Assembly (NCBI GenBank): GCA_009649835.1
Contig: PYCK01000037.1
Location: 1 to 11,354 of the forward strand
Reading direction: 5' to 3'
Length of the DNA: 11,354 nt
From: Candidatus Methanocomedens sp.
GTDB taxonomy: Archaea; Halobacteriota; Methanosarcinia; Methanosarcinales; Methanocomedenaceae
Shown: positions 11,342 to 11,354 of the stretch, in pieces
How the letters are laid out: each line of letters opens with the position of its first letter
Numbering within the stretch: position 1 is the stretch's first letter
Program-made: the position numbers and the translations under genes
Notes under the pieces: model-generated
The model's input: the letters and a program-made list of their open reading frames with translations, nothing else
The model's database searches: none
Told to the model about the DNA's origin: nothing

Positions 11342-11354
11342 TTAATCTGATTAT

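Overview
The window is archaeal and most likely comes from a methanogen or an anaerobic methane oxidiser (ANME) of the Methanosarcinales/Methanosarcinia type. It carries archaea-only information-processing and stress genes: an HVO_0476-type zinc-finger protein, the repair protein Nre with a PCNA-binding tail, a multi-OB-fold RPA, and a long archaeal FKBP. It also has a gene with the eight-cysteine domain known as methanogenesis marker 9. Start sites use GGTG/GAGG-type Shine-Dalgarno motifs or near-leaderless AT-rich leaders. The tRNA has an archaeal TATA box at the right distance and ends in a T tract. This taxonomic placement is inferred from gene content only.

Layout. Positions 63-1393 hold an overlapping pair: the zinc-finger protein and protein-L-isoaspartate methyltransferase. 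Nre (1495-2703) follows a leader containing three tandem 15-nt repeats. Next is a repeat-rich 244-nt gap with a 26-bp inverted repeat built from 9-nt units. Then come an M50-type membrane metalloprotease (2948-3664) and the methanogenesis marker 9 protein fused to a dihydrouridine-synthase-like barrel (3821-4957). A dCache sensor histidine kinase (5152-6888) is followed within four bases by a tiny zinc-ribbon protein (6893-7102). A small two-helix membrane protein (7196-7507) converges on the three-OB-fold RPA gene (7513-8640, minus strand). RPA is divergent from an FKBP-type prolyl isomerase (8790-9536). A tRNA-Ser(UGA) follows (9604-9688). Right of it, a minus-strand AAA-type ATPase with a DUF4143-like C-terminus (9802-11088) has a palindromic promoter. 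At the right edge is what looks like a decayed remnant of the acetyltransferase domain of Elp3.

Functionally, the left and centre read as core housekeeping: protein repair and folding (PIMT, FKBP), DNA repair and ssDNA binding (Nre, RPA), a methane-metabolism-linked protein and one signalling unit. The stretch right of the tRNA looks accessory: a stand-alone ATPase of a frequently transferred family beside a broken gene. I do not see a phage, transposase, CRISPR array or recognised defence operon. The points most worth following up are the two large inverted repeats (2778-2837 and 11087-11141), the kinase/zinc-ribbon pair, the marker 9 fusion and the Elp3-like relic.
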